NCBI GenBank assembly: GCA_001485605.1
Contig: FAON01000011.1
Span: 144,344-208,343 of the forward strand
Length of the DNA stretch: 64,000 bases
Source: Candidatus Kryptobacter tengchongensis
GTDB lineage: Bacteria; Bacteroidota; Ignavibacteria; Kryptoniales; Kryptoniaceae
Direction: 5' to 3'
The notes below the pieces were generated by a model. The model did no database searches. It was not told the origin of the DNA and saw nothing but the letters and a program-made list of their open reading frames with translations. Of the stretch, positions 17,981 to 27,967 are shown in pieces; position 1 is the first letter of the stretch, and each line of letters starts with the position of its first letter. The position numbers and the translations under genes were made by a program.

Positions 17981-18454
17981 CTAAAAAATTTTGCCTTTTG
18001 AGGAAAACATATCAATAATTTGGTGGCTCAGCACCACACCCACTATCCCTCCAAGGAAGAGAGAAGATAAAACTTTAAAAATTACAATCTCAAGCCCAAC
18101 AAATTTTTCAAGCGAAAACTCAACAACAGAAGGAAGAAGACCAACAATGAGCAATAAATTTCCATTTTTTACAAAATTATGTCTATTTACAATTGGAAAA
18201 ATTAAAACGCCGATCAAAGCACCAAAGTAAATTAAACTACACCTTGAGCAAACCGCAAGTTTAACCCCATTTATATGAAAACTTCTTGAATCAATCTGGT
18301 GACATAAAGGGCTGAAATAACAGTAAATTATCTTCGCAAATTTATTTAAACCCAAATTCACAAAAATCACAGGGCTTATTGTTAAAAGGTTAAATATAAA
18401 TACAGCCAAAACAAGTCCAATATAAACTCTCATTTTCCCCAACTTTGGACTCAT
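17981..18454 (-). CDS. DUF2085 membrane protein
   Basis: A 157-residue integral membrane protein with about four helices. The family signature is present: CHQIDSRSFHINGVKLAVCS in the first half, followed by RCSLIYFGALIG. DUF2085 proteins have conserved cysteines and histidines, suggesting metal or redox chemistry, but no established function. It is the last gene of the uvrB, lipoprotein, purC, antiporter run, starting 14 bases after the antiporter stop. A second in-frame ATG at 18433 is an alternative start. Confidence 0.82.
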   Translation of the reverse strand: MSPKLGKMRVYIGLVLAVFIFNLLTISPVIFVNLGLNKFAKIIYCYFSPLCHQIDSRSFHINGVKLAVCSRCSLIYFGALIGVLIFPIVNRHNFVKNGNLLLIVGLLPSVVEFSLEKFVGLEIVIFKVLSSLFLGGIVGVVLSHQIIDMFSSKGKIF

Positions 18455-18468
18455 CTTAAATTAACCTT

Positions 18469-20430
18469 TTATCCTTCAAGAAACTCAGCTGTCTTATCTA
18501 TTTCCCTTGGAGTTCCGATAATAAACATCACATCGCCCGCCTTAAAAACAAAATCAGAAGATGGATTTACCAAAATTTCATCACCACGTTGAACAGCAAT
18601 TACCAAAACACCTGTCTGTGCTTTCAAATTTAACTCCGCAATTGATTTATCCTTTGCTCTTGAATTTACACCCACAATATAGGTTTTGATATTGAGATAC
18701 TTCAAAAGTTCAATCTCACTAGTTAATTTTTCAATTTTAGGTTCAGCCACCCTCAAAGCTTTATAAGCATCTTCTCTCAGCTTGCTTATATATTCTCTCA
18801 CAACATTTAAAGGTAAATTAAAATAATTCAAAACTCGGGATATTATTTCTATTGATGTTTCAAATTCCTCTGGGATGACCTCATCAGCTCCGAGCTTTTT
18901 CAATTCGTCAATTTCCGACACATACCTTGTTCTGACAATTATGTATATATCTGGATTTTCAAAGCGTGCGAGCGAGACAATTTTTCTTGCTGACGCTGGG
19001 TCTGAAATCGCTATAATTATTAATCTTGCTTTGCCAATCCCAACTTTTCTTAACACATCAACACTTGTTCCATCGCCATAATAAATTAGCTCACCCATTT
19101 CACGCATCTTCTTAACCGTAAAGATATTAAGTTCAACGACAACATATGGAACTCCAATAGCCTTCAACGCTTTTGCGATATTTTTACCATTCAAACCAAA
19201 GCCAACAATTATAACATGATTTTCAAGGTTCTGTCCCTTTTCAACCACATCAAAAATTTCACCTCTAATTTTCACATATTTTCCCACCAGCTCAGAAAGC
19301 CTTGGTGCAAAAATCATCAAAACAGGGGAGAAGAGCATCGTTATCACGGACGCAGATATAAAAAAATTATAAAAGTCGTCATTTATAACACCGCTTTCCT
19401 TTCCAAGCAAAGTTAAAACAAACGAAAATTCACTCATTGGGGTTAAAGCAAAAGATGAGATCAAAGCTACCCTTGAACTACCACCAGCAAGCGCAACACT
19501 TGCGAACCCACCAACTATTTTAATCAAAATAATTAAAGCCGAAATAAGAATCACCGCTAACAAATTTTTGCCTACAAAATCAACATTAAAAAGCATCCCA
19601 ATTGATATGAAAAATACAGCCATAAAACTTTCCCTGAAGGGAATTATATCAGCAGTTACTTGATGTGCATATTCAGATTCAGAAATTAAAAGCCCCGCAA
19701 GGAAAGCCCCAAATGCAAGTGAAAAACCGATCTCTGAAATAAGCAGAGCGACGCTAAAACACAAAAATAAAACCGAAATTATGAAAAGATCCCTTATCTT
19801 CAATTTAACAATCTGAAGAAATAGAAAGGGCACGAGATTCCGTGAAGTCCATAAAACAATAAACACAATCAAAAGCGATAAAATAATTTTAACTGTGAAT
19901 TCACCGGCTTTTAAATTTCCACCCGAAAAGAGCGGGATAAATCCAGCTATAAAAACGGCAACCAAATCCTGAAAAATCAAAATCCCAACCGTTATCCTCC
20001 CATGCGGTGTATCAATCTCACCTTTATCAGCAAGATATTTCAAAGCTATTGCAGTGCTACTCAAAGCAATAACTATCCCCGCAAAAAGTGCAACATTAAA
20101 ATTTAGAAAAATTAAAGATATAAGCACAACAAAAAATAATGTAACCAAAATTTGTAAAGCACCGCCAAGGAAAATAAATCTTTTCATTTCAAATAATTTC
20201 GTCGGTGAAAGTTCTATCCCAAGAACAAATAAAAGCAAAATAACCCCTATCTCAGCGAAGATCTCAACAAGAGAGACATCTCTCACAAGCCCTACTCCAT
20301 AGGGTCCAGCTATAACCCCAGATAGCAAAAAACCTATGACAGGGGGTAACTTTATTTTATGCAGCAAATAAACAATAAAAGTAGAAAGACCAAAAATTAT
20401 AACAAAAGTTTTCAAAAACTCCTCAGTCAT
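18469..20430 (-). CDS. CPA2 cation:proton antiporter with TrkA domains (KefB/C-like)
   Basis: A 653-residue inner-membrane antiporter. Residues 1 to about 385 form the Na+/H+ exchanger module with about 12 helices and conserved DLVAVF (around residue 150). A cytoplasmic TrkA-N Rossmann domain follows (VIIVGFGLNGKNIAKAL, about 407-423), and a TrkA-C regulatory domain occupies roughly residues 560-650. This architecture is typical of KefB/KefC-like and GerN-like K+/Na+ efflux systems gated by nucleotide binding. It starts one base before the purC stop region (1-base gap), so translation is probably coupled. Ion specificity cannot be read from the sequence. Confidence 0.92.
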   Translation of the reverse strand: MTEEFLKTFVIIFGLSTFIVYLLHKIKLPPVIGFLLSGVIAGPYGVGLVRDVSLVEIFAEIGVILLLFVLGIELSPTKLFEMKRFIFLGGALQILVTLFFVVLISLIFLNFNVALFAGIVIALSSTAIALKYLADKGEIDTPHGRITVGILIFQDLVAVFIAGFIPLFSGGNLKAGEFTVKIILSLLIVFIVLWTSRNLVPFLFLQIVKLKIRDLFIISVLFLCFSVALLISEIGFSLAFGAFLAGLLISESEYAHQVTADIIPFRESFMAVFFISIGMLFNVDFVGKNLLAVILISALIILIKIVGGFASVALAGGSSRVALISSFALTPMSEFSFVLTLLGKESGVINDDFYNFFISASVITMLFSPVLMIFAPRLSELVGKYVKIRGEIFDVVEKGQNLENHVIIVGFGLNGKNIAKALKAIGVPYVVVELNIFTVKKMREMGELIYYGDGTSVDVLRKVGIGKARLIIIAISDPASARKIVSLARFENPDIYIIVRTRYVSEIDELKKLGADEVIPEEFETSIEIISRVLNYFNLPLNVVREYISKLREDAYKALRVAEPKIEKLTSEIELLKYLNIKTYIVGVNSRAKDKSIAELNLKAQTGVLVIAVQRGDEILVNPSSDFVFKAGDVMFIIGTPREIDKTAEFLEG

Positions 20431-20431
20431 A

Positions 20432-21337
20432 TCAAATTTTCAGTTTCTTTAACAAATCCTCACCTGTCAATAGCCTGTATGCTTCAAGATATTTATCTCT
20501 TGTCTTTTTAATAACTTCTTCTGGAAGTTCCGGCGCTGGCGGTTTTTTATCCCAATTTATGGACTCAAGATAATCACGAACATACTGCTTATCAAATGAG
20601 GGCTGGGGTTTACCAGGTTCATATTCTGAAAGTGGCCAAAAACGAGATGAATCAGGAGTTAAAACCTCGTCAATTAAAATTAACTCGCCATTCTCATCAA
20701 GACCAAACTCAAACTTTGTATCTGCTATAATTATACCCTTTTTGCGCGCGTATTCTTCAGCCTCAATATAAATCCTTAAACTCAAATCACGAACCTTTTC
20801 AGCTAATTCTCCCCCAATTAAATCTACAACTTTTTCAAAAGTGATATTTTCATCATGACCTGTTTCAGCTTTCGTTGATGGAGTGAAAATTGGCTCGGAA
20901 AGTTTATCCGATTCCCTCAAACCTTCGGGAAGTTTTATTCCACAAACCGAGCCATATTTTTTATATTCCTTCCATGCTGAACCCGATATATAGCCCCTAA
21001 CTATGCACTCAACTGGAAGTGGCTTTGCTTTTTTAACAAGCATTGAGCGATAAACAACCTGCTCATAACTTTTTTTGAAAATTTCAGGAAACAAATTAAC
21101 ATCATCAGTTATGAAGTGAGTCTTTACAACACCACTTAAAAATTTGAACCAGAAAACAGAAATTTGATTCAAAACATAACCTTTATAAGGAATTGGGTTT
21201 GGAAGCACGACATCAAATGCCGAAATTCTATCTGTCGCAACTATTAAAAGATACCCATCCGCCTCATAAACATCACGAACCTTACCTCTTTTTATTAATT
21301 TTGCCCCTATATTACTTTGTGAAAGCACTTGATACAT
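20432..21337 (-). CDS. purC: Phosphoribosylaminoimidazole-succinocarboxamide synthase
   Basis: A 301-residue SAICAR synthase, the ATP-dependent step joining aspartate to CAIR in purine biosynthesis. Diagnostic segments are [13 protein letters not shown] (near residue 17), the substrate loop [17 protein letters not shown] (about 34-50), [16 protein letters not shown] and [13 protein letters not shown]. The length matches the longer (about 300-residue) bacterial/eukaryotic-like subfamily, not the 240-residue E. coli type. It lies between a small lipoprotein gene (7 bases upstream) and the antiporter gene (1 base downstream). No other pur gene is in the window. Confidence 0.96.
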   Translation of the reverse strand: MYQVLSQSNIGAKLIKRGKVRDVYEADGYLLIVATDRISAFDVVLPNPIPYKGYVLNQISVFWFKFLSGVVKTHFITDDVNLFPEIFKKSYEQVVYRSMLVKKAKPLPVECIVRGYISGSAWKEYKKYGSVCGIKLPEGLRESDKLSEPIFTPSTKAETGHDENITFEKVVDLIGGELAEKVRDLSLRIYIEAEEYARKKGIIIADTKFEFGLDENGELILIDEVLTPDSSRFWPLSEYEPGKPQPSFDKQYVRDYLESINWDKKPPAPELPEEVIKKTRDKYLEAYRLLTGEDLLKKLKI

Positions 21338-21344
21338 AAATCTT

Positions 21345-21815
21345 TCACATTTTTTGTTTTAAAAATGAATGAAGCACTTCAAGCGATATTGGCATATCAG
21401 CCGAAAGCCATATTAATTTATCTTCATCAGCGTAAATATAATGCGACTGACCCATGCCAAAAACAAGAAAAATGTCCCTGTTTTGAATTCTAAATTGGTT
21501 ATGAAGGACAAACGGCGTTCCACCATGAGCAATCTTAATTAACATTTGCTCAAGTTTTTGTTCCGCTATTTCAGAACTTTTAAACTTTGAGATATAAAGA
21601 ACTGCTTTTAAAGTATCAAGTGAATAAAATCCAACCTCGTTTCTATCACCAGCAACCATACCGCTCACATGCATTTGATTTATAAATTCTCTTGCCTCTT
21701 TCCCAACCAAAAATTTATCAAGCTTTAATTCCCCAAGCGATTGGGGTATCATTTGGGGTTTCTTTGAGCATGAAGATATTATAAGCAAGATGATTAAGGG
21801 TAGTTTTTTAAGCAT
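21345..21815 (-). CDS. Small lipoprotein of unknown function
   Basis: A 156-residue predicted lipoprotein: the N-terminus [19 protein letters not shown] contains a lipobox ending at Cys16 and is followed by a mature domain of mixed helices and strands without a family I recognise. The absence of Asp directly after the cysteine says little about its final membrane in this phylum. It sits between uvrB and purC, 20 and 7 bases away, which suggests co-transcription without a functional link. Confidence 0.7.
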   Translation of the reverse strand: MLKKLPLIILLIISSCSKKPQMIPQSLGELKLDKFLVGKEAREFINQMHVSGMVAGDRNEVGFYSLDTLKAVLYISKFKSSEIAEQKLEQMLIKIAHGGTPFVLHNQFRIQNRDIFLVFGMGQSHYIYADEDKLIWLSADMPISLEVLHSFLKQKM

Positions 21816-21835
21816 TAAACGAAGAAGTTTTGTTT

Positions 21836-23854
21836 TTAATTTTTCATCAAACTCATCAACCTTTGAATTTCATCTCTTATCTCAGCTGCTCTCTCAAATT
21901 CAAGGTCTTTAGCTGCTTTTATCATTTCACGCCTCAATTGTTCTATCAATTCTCTTCTCTGTTCCGGTGTCATAAATTTAAAGCCTATATCCGTGACAAT
22001 TGAGATTTTTGTTCTCTCTTTAACCTCATACTTTGGCTTCACATCCGCAACGATTGTCGTCGCAAGTATGTCCTCAATTGTTTTATAAACTGTTTGAGGC
22101 TTAATTCCATGTTTTTCGTTATACTCCATTTGAATTTTCCTTCTTCTATTAGTTTCATCAATCATTTTCTGCATTGATTTCGTAATTCTATCGGCATAAA
22201 GTATGACTTTACCATTAACATTTCTTGCTGTTCTACCAGCGATCTGAATGAGCGATTTTTCAGAGCGAAGGAAACCCTCTTTATCAGCATCAAGAATTGC
22301 TACAAGTGAAACCTCCGGAAGGTCAAGCCCCTCACGAAGAAGATTAACCCCAACGAGCACATCAAAATCACCCAGGCGAAGATCTCTCAAAATTTCAACT
22401 CTTTCAAGTGCATCAATATCCGAATGAATATACCTAACCTTTATCCCTATTCCCTGTAAAAACTCCGCAAGGTCTTCGGCCATTTGCTTCGTAAGCGTCG
22501 TAACAAGAACTCTTTCTTTTCTTTTAACCCTTTCCCGAATCTCATGAATCAAATCATCAATTTGATTTTTTGTGGGCTTAACTACAACCTCGGGATCAAG
22601 AAGACCGGTCGGTCTTATTATCTGTTCAACTACAACCCCTTTACATTTTTCAAGTTCATAATCCCCCGGGGTTGCGCTTACGAATATAACTTGATTTATC
22701 AGCGACTCAAATTCTTCAAATTTCAAAGGTCTGTTATCAAGTGCAGATGGCAATCTGAAGCCATGCTCAATCAGGGTTTCCTTTCTTGATTTATCACCAT
22801 TATACATCCCGCGAATTTGTGGTATTGTCACATGTGATTCATCAATTATCATCAAATAATCATCTGGGAAATAGTCAATCAAAGTATAAGGTCTTTCACC
22901 GGGTTTTCTTCCAGTAAGATGTCTTGAATAATTTTCAATTCCCTTGCAATATCCAATTTCCCGCATCATTTCAATATCAAATCTTGTTCTGCTTTCAAGT
23001 CTTTGCGCTTCAAGGAATTTACCTTGCGCTCTTAATTCAGATAACCTTTGTTCAAGTTCCTCCTCAATACTTTTAATTGCCCTCTCAAGCGTTGGTCTAT
23101 CCATAATGAAATATTTCGCCGGGTAAATTACAACTTCTTCAGTTCTACCGATAACTTTCCCAGTTAATTTATCAATGAATGAAATTTTCTCAATTACATC
23201 ATCAAAAAACTCAATTCTTATCGCCTCCTCATTTTCATAAGCTGGTAAAACCTCAATCACATCGCCCCTGACCCTGAATGTTCCCCGTGTGAATTCAAAA
23301 TCATTTCTCGCGTAGTGGATATCCATAAGTTTATACAAAAGCGAATTCCTATCAATTCTATCACCAACTCTTATGGTAACAATTTGCCTGACATAATCCT
23401 CAGGAGAGCCAATGTTATAAATACAGCTAACAGAAGCAACAATTATTACATCTCTTCTTCCTGAAAGCAATGCGCTTGTCGCCTTTAAACGGAGACGATC
23501 AATTTCATCATTTATAGCAGCATCCTTCTCAATATAGGTATCTGTCTCCGGAATATAAGCCTCAGGTTGGTAATAATCATAATAGCTTATAAAAAACTCA
23601 ACTGCATTTTCAGGAAAGAATGACTTAAATTCACCGTAAAGCTGAGCAGCAAGCGTTTTATTATGAGAGATAACAAGCGTTGGTTTATTCACCTTTGCGA
23701 TGACATGGGCAAGCGTGAATGTTTTACCACTTCCAGTAACGCCAAGAAGAGTTTGGTATTTCTCACCTCTTAAAATTCCCTCTGTGAGTTCCTTTATCGC
23801 TTTCGGTTGATCACCCGTCGGTTTATATTTTGAAACAAGTTTGAATTTATCCAT
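21836..23854 (-). CDS. uvrB: UvrABC system protein B
   Basis: A 672-residue excinuclease subunit B, the damage-verifying helicase-like protein of nucleotide excision repair. Walker A is [10 protein letters not shown] (about residues 39-48), the beta-hairpin region contains [12 protein letters not shown] (about 92-103), the DEAD-type box is IDESHVT, helicase motif VI is QIAGRTARN, and the C-terminal UVR domain ([14 protein letters not shown]) that contacts UvrC is intact. Length is standard. GAGG lies seven bases before the ATG. It leads a five-gene minus-strand run and is divergent from rsmI; a TAAATTTA -7-like element at 23894-23901 lacks a good -33 TTG. Confidence 0.98.
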   Translation of the reverse strand: MDKFKLVSKYKPTGDQPKAIKELTEGILRGEKYQTLLGVTGSGKTFTLAHVIAKVNKPTLVISHNKTLAAQLYGEFKSFFPENAVEFFISYYDYYQPEAYIPETDTYIEKDAAINDEIDRLRLKATSALLSGRRDVIIVASVSCIYNIGSPEDYVRQIVTIRVGDRIDRNSLLYKLMDIHYARNDFEFTRGTFRVRGDVIEVLPAYENEEAIRIEFFDDVIEKISFIDKLTGKVIGRTEEVVIYPAKYFIMDRPTLERAIKSIEEELEQRLSELRAQGKFLEAQRLESRTRFDIEMMREIGYCKGIENYSRHLTGRKPGERPYTLIDYFPDDYLMIIDESHVTIPQIRGMYNGDKSRKETLIEHGFRLPSALDNRPLKFEEFESLINQVIFVSATPGDYELEKCKGVVVEQIIRPTGLLDPEVVVKPTKNQIDDLIHEIRERVKRKERVLVTTLTKQMAEDLAEFLQGIGIKVRYIHSDIDALERVEILRDLRLGDFDVLVGVNLLREGLDLPEVSLVAILDADKEGFLRSEKSLIQIAGRTARNVNGKVILYADRITKSMQKMIDETNRRRKIQMEYNEKHGIKPQTVYKTIEDILATTIVADVKPKYEVKERTKISIVTDIGFKFMTPEQRRELIEQLRREMIKAAKDLEFERAAEIRDEIQRLMSLMKN

Positions 23855-24055
23855 ACAACATCCTCACCTCCCAAAAACTAATTCGCTTTACTTTAAATTT
23901 AACTAAAAAAGCATAAATGAAAAACTGGTTAAAGATCTGAAAAATTCGCTAACCGTTTTTAGATTTTTTAGCCAAACATTTTAATAGAAGTTTTCTGACC
24001 GAAAATCAAGGATATTATCTCAAAAGTGAATTTTTTGCTTTTCAATGATAAAAAT

Positions 24056-24086
24056 TTGACTGAATGCGGTTTTATTTATATCTTGA
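24056..24086 (+). promoter_or_regulatory. Promoter for the rsmI-inositol operon
   Basis: TTGACT is followed after 17 bases by TATCTTGA, close to the Bacteroidota TAnnTTTG -7 element. Predicted initiation is about 25 bases upstream of the rsmI ATG. It lies in the 262-base divergent region shared with uvrB, in which no other feature was recognised. Confidence 0.65.
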
Positions 24087-24116
24087 TTTAGCGGAAAAAT
24101 TTAATAGAGAAAAATC

Positions 24117-24791
24117 ATGTCAGGGAAACTTTACATTGTTTCAACACCAATTGGCAATCTTGACGATATAACCTTAAGGGCGATTGAAGTTCTAAAAAGT
24201 GTTGATTTAATAGCTTGCGAAGACACAAGGCGAACCATGATATTGCTTGAAAAATTTGGTATTGCAAAAAAACTAATAAGTTATTATAATTATAATGAAA
24301 GGCAAAGAGCAGAGGAATTAATCTCATATCTCAAATCAGGCAAAAACATCGCCCTTGTTTCTGATTCGGGAACACCGGGCATATCCGATCCTGGATATGC
24401 TTTGATCAGAAGAGCCATTGAGGAAAATATACAAGTGATACCAATACCAGGAGCAACCGCCTTCGTTTGTGCGCTTGTGGCAAGTGGATTGCCAATGGAT
24501 GAGTTTGTCTTCGTCGGATTTTTACCCCATAAAAAAGGTAGAAAAACAAAGCTTCAAAAATTAGCACAGGAAGAAAGAACGGTGATTTTATACGAGTCCC
24601 CACATAGGGTTTTAAAAACTTTAAATGAAATTCTTGAAAATTTCGGCGATAGAGAAATAGCAGTAGCAAAAGAGTTAACAAAAATTCACGAAGAAATTTT
24701 TAGAGGCAAGATATCAGAAGTTTTAAAAAAATTAACGCCAGATAAAATTAAAGGTGAGTTCGTAATTGTAATTTCAGGAAAAACAAATTAG
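24117..24791 (+). CDS. rsmI: 16S rRNA (cytidine1402-2'-O)-methyltransferase
   Basis: A 224-residue tetrapyrrole-methylase-fold enzyme that methylates the ribose of C1402 in 16S rRNA using S-adenosylmethionine. Signature segments are LYIVSTPIGNLDDITLRA at the N-terminus, CEDTRRT, SDSGTPGISDPG (about residues 82-93) and IPIPGATAF. The C-terminal helical tail found in some RsmI proteins is short here. First gene of a four-gene plus-strand operon ending at the inositol-3-phosphate synthase. Confidence 0.95.
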   Translation: MSGKLYIVSTPIGNLDDITLRAIEVLKSVDLIACEDTRRTMILLEKFGIAKKLISYYNYNERQRAEELISYLKSGKNIALVSDSGTPGISDPGYALIRRAIEENIQVIPIPGATAFVCALVASGLPMDEFVFVGFLPHKKGRKTKLQKLAQEERTVILYESPHRVLKTLNEILENFGDREIAVAKELTKIHEEIFRGKISEVLKKLTPDKIKGEFVIVISGKTN

Positions 24792-24802
24792 GAGGGAAAG
24801 TT

Positions 24803-25597
24803 ATGAATAAACTTAAAATTCTCAAGCATTTCGCTGAGATCGCTCCCGTTTACCGCCATGTTAGAACACTTGACCCCGAGCCGATCTTCGCCATAAAAGA
24901 TATCCTTGTAAAACATAAAAAATGGAAAAAACCGTTAAAAATTGCCGATATAGGAGCTGGAACGGGTAGATATACAGAACTTTTGATAAAAATTCTCAAA
25001 CCCGAAAATGTTAAAACAATTCTCGTTGATGCAAGTTTTGAGATGCTCTCGGTGGGGAAAACACACATGGGAAGATACAACGCACACTTTGTAAATTCGC
25101 TCGCTGAACATCTCCCCTTTAAAAATGAGGTTTTTGATGTCATCATGGTTTTTAACGCAATTCATCACTTTGACTTTAAAAAGTTCATACGAGAGGCAAG
25201 AAGAATCTTAAAAACTGGTGGCTTTATCTTCATCTATACGAGGACACAAGAACAAAATAGAAATTCAATCTGGGGTCAATACTTTCCGAAATTCTCAGAA
25301 AAGGAATATCGCTTGTTCTGGAAAGATGAATTGATTAAAAAGATCAAAAGATTGAAAAATTTTAAAGTTATAAGTTACATTGAGTTTGAATATCCCCGCA
25401 TCTCAACAATAGATGAACTTCTTAAAAAGGCATTTGCAAAACATTATTCTACTTTTTATCTTTATAAAGATGATGAATACGCCCAAGCGATTGAGATGTT
25501 TAAGGAAAATCTGATGAAATATTATGAGCCTGATGAGCAAATAATTCACACGGATGAAAATACACTTGTTGGCTTGAGAAAAATTAGCAGAGAATAA
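24803..25597 (+). CDS. Class I SAM-dependent methyltransferase
   Basis: A 264-residue methyltransferase of the UbiE/Methyltransf_11 type. Motif I is IADIGAGTGRYTELL (about residues 47-61), followed by an acidic residue ending strand 2 (LVDAS), and FDVIMVFNAIHHFD (about 112-125) as motif IV. GGAGGG lies a few bases before the ATG. The substrate is unknown; its position before two phospholipid-head-group genes allows a role in lipid or quinone modification, but this is only context. Confidence 0.85.
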   Translation: MNKLKILKHFAEIAPVYRHVRTLDPEPIFAIKDILVKHKKWKKPLKIADIGAGTGRYTELLIKILKPENVKTILVDASFEMLSVGKTHMGRYNAHFVNSLAEHLPFKNEVFDVIMVFNAIHHFDFKKFIREARRILKTGGFIFIYTRTQEQNRNSIWGQYFPKFSEKEYRLFWKDELIKKIKRLKNFKVISYIEFEYPRISTIDELLKKAFAKHYSTFYLYKDDEYAQAIEMFKENLMKYYEPDEQIIHTDENTLVGLRKISRE

Positions 25598-25599
25598 AA

Positions 25600-26337
25600 T
25601 TGACATCAAATTTAATCCCAAAGAAACTTGAAACTTTTTATCTTAACACGATAGAAAAAATTCTTGGCTTTGTCCTGCATTTTAATTTGAATCCGAATTT
25701 TTTAACAACACTCGCACTTATCATTGGTATTTTTGCCGGATATTTTTTCGCGATAGGGAAATTTATAATAGCTGGGATTTTAACTCTGTTGAGCGGGATA
25801 TTTGACACAGTTGATGGGAAAATTGCAAGATTAACAAACAGAGTTACAAAATTTGGAGCACTTTATGATTCAACGCTTGATAGATATGCAGAGGTGATCG
25901 TGTTTTTTGGGATAGGTGTTTACTTGATAAAGTATAATTTTTACATTACATCAGTCGCTGCCGTTTTCGCTATTGGTGGTTCAATGATGGTAAGCTATAT
26001 AAGAGCAAGAGCTGAAGGGCTCGGATTTGAGTGCAACATCGGGTTTATGAGAAGAGCAGAAAGGATTGTTTTGTTAGGTTTTAGTTCGGTTTTCTATTTT
26101 TTGCATGATCATTTTGTAAGTTTTTTTGATTATGTTTTTGAAAAGATTAATTTTGATCTCCCCGCATATCCGCCTATGCCACTTTCAATCGCAATTTACA
26201 TAATGGCTGTTCTTACAAATATAACGGCGTTTCAAAGACTCCATTACGTTTGGAAAAAATCAAAAGAAATAGAAAAACTCGCAACTCAACCTGAAAATGA
26301 ATTTGCAACACAAAATAATAAAGAGGTGAAAAAATGA
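25600..26337 (+). CDS. CDP-alcohol phosphatidyltransferase (likely inositol phospholipid synthase)
   Basis: A 245-residue membrane enzyme with about six helices. The family catalytic motif is perfect: DG (72-73), AR (76-77), G86, D90 and D94, preceded by D69. These enzymes transfer a phosphatidyl group from CDP-diacylglycerol to an alcohol. The next gene overlaps it by four bases (ATGA) and encodes inositol-3-phosphate synthase, so inositol phosphate is the probable acceptor, giving phosphatidylinositol phosphate as in actinobacteria. The start is a TTG at 25600, two bases after the methyltransferase stop. Its specificity is inferred from context. Confidence 0.87.
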   Translation: MTSNLIPKKLETFYLNTIEKILGFVLHFNLNPNFLTTLALIIGIFAGYFFAIGKFIIAGILTLLSGIFDTVDGKIARLTNRVTKFGALYDSTLDRYAEVIVFFGIGVYLIKYNFYITSVAAVFAIGGSMMVSYIRARAEGLGFECNIGFMRRAERIVLLGFSSVFYFLHDHFVSFFDYVFEKINFDLPAYPPMPLSIAIYIMAVLTNITAFQRLHYVWKKSKEIEKLATQPENEFATQNNKEVKK

Positions 26338-27656
26338 TAAGGACAAAATCTGGAGCACAAATAAAAGAACCCATTGGGAAAGTTGGCGTGCTTTTACCTG
26401 GGCTCGGAGCTGTTGCGACAACTTTTATAGCTGGAACCCTACTTGTCCGCAAGGGTTTAGCATTACCAATTGGCTCGCTCACACAAATGGGAACAATTAG
26501 ACTTGGGAAAAGGACTGAAAGAAGATTCCCAAAAATTAAAGATTTTGTCCCACTTGCGGATTTAAATGATCTTGTCTTCGGTGGATGGGATATTTTTGAG
26601 GACAATGCTTATGAATCAGCTCTAAAGGCAGGGGTATTGAGAAAAGAACATCTTGATCTTGTCAAAGATGAACTTGAACAAATAAAACCTATGAAAGCAG
26701 TATTTGATAAAAAATATGTTAAGAAACTTGACGGTCCCAATGTGAAAAAAGCGAAAGACAAATTTGAACTTGCTCAGATGTTAAGAGAGGATATAAAAAA
26801 TTTCAAAGAGAAAAATAACTGTGATCGCCTTGTCATGATCTGGTGTGGAAGCACGGAGATTTACATGGAGCCAACCGAAGTTCATCAAACACTCTCTAAA
26901 TTTGAAGAAGCGATGAAAAGAAATGATGATGCAATCTCGCCAAGCATGATCTACGCCTATGCGGCGATCGCAGAAGGTGTCCCATATGCAAACGGTGCAC
27001 CAAATCTATCAGTTGATATCCCTGCTTTAATTGAGTTTGCAAAAGAGATGAATGTTCCAATCGCTGGAAAAGATTTTAAAACAGGTCAAACCCTTGTTAA
27101 AACAGTGATAGCACCAATGCTAAAGGCAAGAATGCTTGGGCTTACGGGGTGGTTTTCCGTCAATATCCTTGGCAACAGAGACGGCGAAGTCCTTGACGAT
27201 CCAGACTCATTTAAAACGAAAGAAGTAAGTAAGCTTGGCGTTCTTGAGTATATCTTACAGCCAGAGCTTTACCCCGATTTATATGGAAATTACTATCATA
27301 AGGTGAGAATTAACTTTTATCCACCGCGTGGGGATGAAAAAGAAGCTTGGGATAACATTGATATATTTGGATGGCTTGGCTATCCGATGCAAATTAAAAT
27401 AAATTTCCTCTGTCGGGATTCAATACTTGCAGCTCCAATTGTGCTTGATCTTGCCCTTTTCCTTGACCTTGCCCAAAGAAGCGGAATGCATGGAATTCAA
27501 GAATGGCTATCTTTTTACTTCAAAAGCCCAATGCATGCCCCAACAATTTACCCAGAACATGATTTATTCATACAGTTAATGAAACTCAAAAACCGACTCC
27601 GTCACCTGATGGGAGAGGAATTAATCACACACCTTGGACTTGAATATTACGATTAA
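26334..27656 (+). CDS. Inositol-3-phosphate synthase
   Basis: A 440-residue cytoplasmic NAD-dependent enzyme converting glucose-6-phosphate to 1L-myo-inositol 3-phosphate. The Rossmann region opens with VGVLLPGLGAVATTF (about residues 17-31); the central WCGSTEIY, SPSMIYAYAAIAEGVPYANGAPN-type block, AGKDFKTGQT (about 242-251) and NILGNRDG are diagnostic of the eukaryote-like bacterial form. AGAGGTGA precedes the ATG, and the start overlaps the stop of the phosphatidyltransferase gene. It ends the operon just before a terminator. Product use in phospholipid synthesis is the likeliest role; thermophiles may also make compatible solutes such as di-myo-inositol phosphate. Confidence 0.95.
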   Translation: MIRTKSGAQIKEPIGKVGVLLPGLGAVATTFIAGTLLVRKGLALPIGSLTQMGTIRLGKRTERRFPKIKDFVPLADLNDLVFGGWDIFEDNAYESALKAGVLRKEHLDLVKDELEQIKPMKAVFDKKYVKKLDGPNVKKAKDKFELAQMLREDIKNFKEKNNCDRLVMIWCGSTEIYMEPTEVHQTLSKFEEAMKRNDDAISPSMIYAYAAIAEGVPYANGAPNLSVDIPALIEFAKEMNVPIAGKDFKTGQTLVKTVIAPMLKARMLGLTGWFSVNILGNRDGEVLDDPDSFKTKEVSKLGVLEYILQPELYPDLYGNYYHKVRINFYPPRGDEKEAWDNIDIFGWLGYPMQIKINFLCRDSILAAPIVLDLALFLDLAQRSGMHGIQEWLSFYFKSPMHAPTIYPEHDLFIQLMKLKNRLRHLMGEELITHLGLEYYD

Positions 27657-27680
27657 AAATTTGGAGTTGACTCATCCTCA

Positions 27681-27716
27681 CCCACTCTCTAAGAATTTAG
27701 AGAGTGGGATTTATTC
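27681..27716 (+). terminator. Terminator after inositol-3-phosphate synthase
   Basis: A perfect 12-bp stem (CCCACTCTCTAA with TTAGAGAGTGGG, 27681-27692 and 27697-27708) with a GAAT tetraloop is followed by ATTTATTCT. It lies 24 bases after the stop codon and before the convergent small-protein genes. The U tract is interrupted, so efficiency may be moderate. Confidence 0.8.
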
Positions 27717-27725
27717 TCCACATCC

Positions 27726-27857
27726 TTAGCTTGTGTGTTTATCATTTGCGCCTAATTCTTTTGAAAATTTTTTATAAAGCATATAAGTTATCACAAAGGA
27801 AACCGTGAAGATGCCAAATGGTATAATCAACCCCCATATAATCGTATCACTGTTCAT
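27726..27857 (-). CDS. 43-residue single-helix membrane microprotein
   Basis: A very short gene: N-terminus MNSDTIIWGLIIPFG, one hydrophobic helix from about residue 5 to 27, then a basic/polar tail ending NDKHTS. Its ATG overlaps the stop of the preceding 37-residue gene (ATGA), the usual mark of translational coupling, which is the main reason to believe both. With the 37-residue and 102-residue genes it forms a string of small membrane proteins downstream of an SSS-family symporter. Small accessory proteins are known beside such symporters; I cannot assign a family. Confidence 0.65.
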   Translation of the reverse strand: MNSDTIIWGLIIPFGIFTVSFVITYMLYKKFSKELGANDKHTS

Positions 27858-27967
27858 TTTTTGATACCCTTTCTTTTCTTATACGAAATATACGCAAGTA
27901 TCAAACCAAGAAATGAAACGAAATATGCGATTGTCATCCCTAAAACTACACTTAAACTTTTTTCCAT
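27854..27967 (-). CDS. 37-residue single-helix membrane microprotein
   Basis: Residues 4-28 form one hydrophobic helix (SVVLGMTIAYFVSFLGLI) followed by a strongly basic tail YKKRKGIKK, predicting an N-out, C-in single-span inner-membrane protein. A strong ribosome site GGAGG lies five bases before the ATG, inside the end of the 102-residue gene; the stop and start overlap as TGATG. The next microprotein overlaps by ATGA. This tight packing supports a real gene despite its size. Function unknown; it resembles the general design of symporter small accessory proteins. Confidence 0.7.
   Translation of the reverse strand: MEKSLSVVLGMTIAYFVSFLGLILAYISYKKRKGIKK

Noticed and set aside
23894..23901. 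TAAATTTA as a uvrB promoter -7 element
   Set aside because: At the required distance the -33 position reads TTTTTC, not TTG; left as unproven and not listed.
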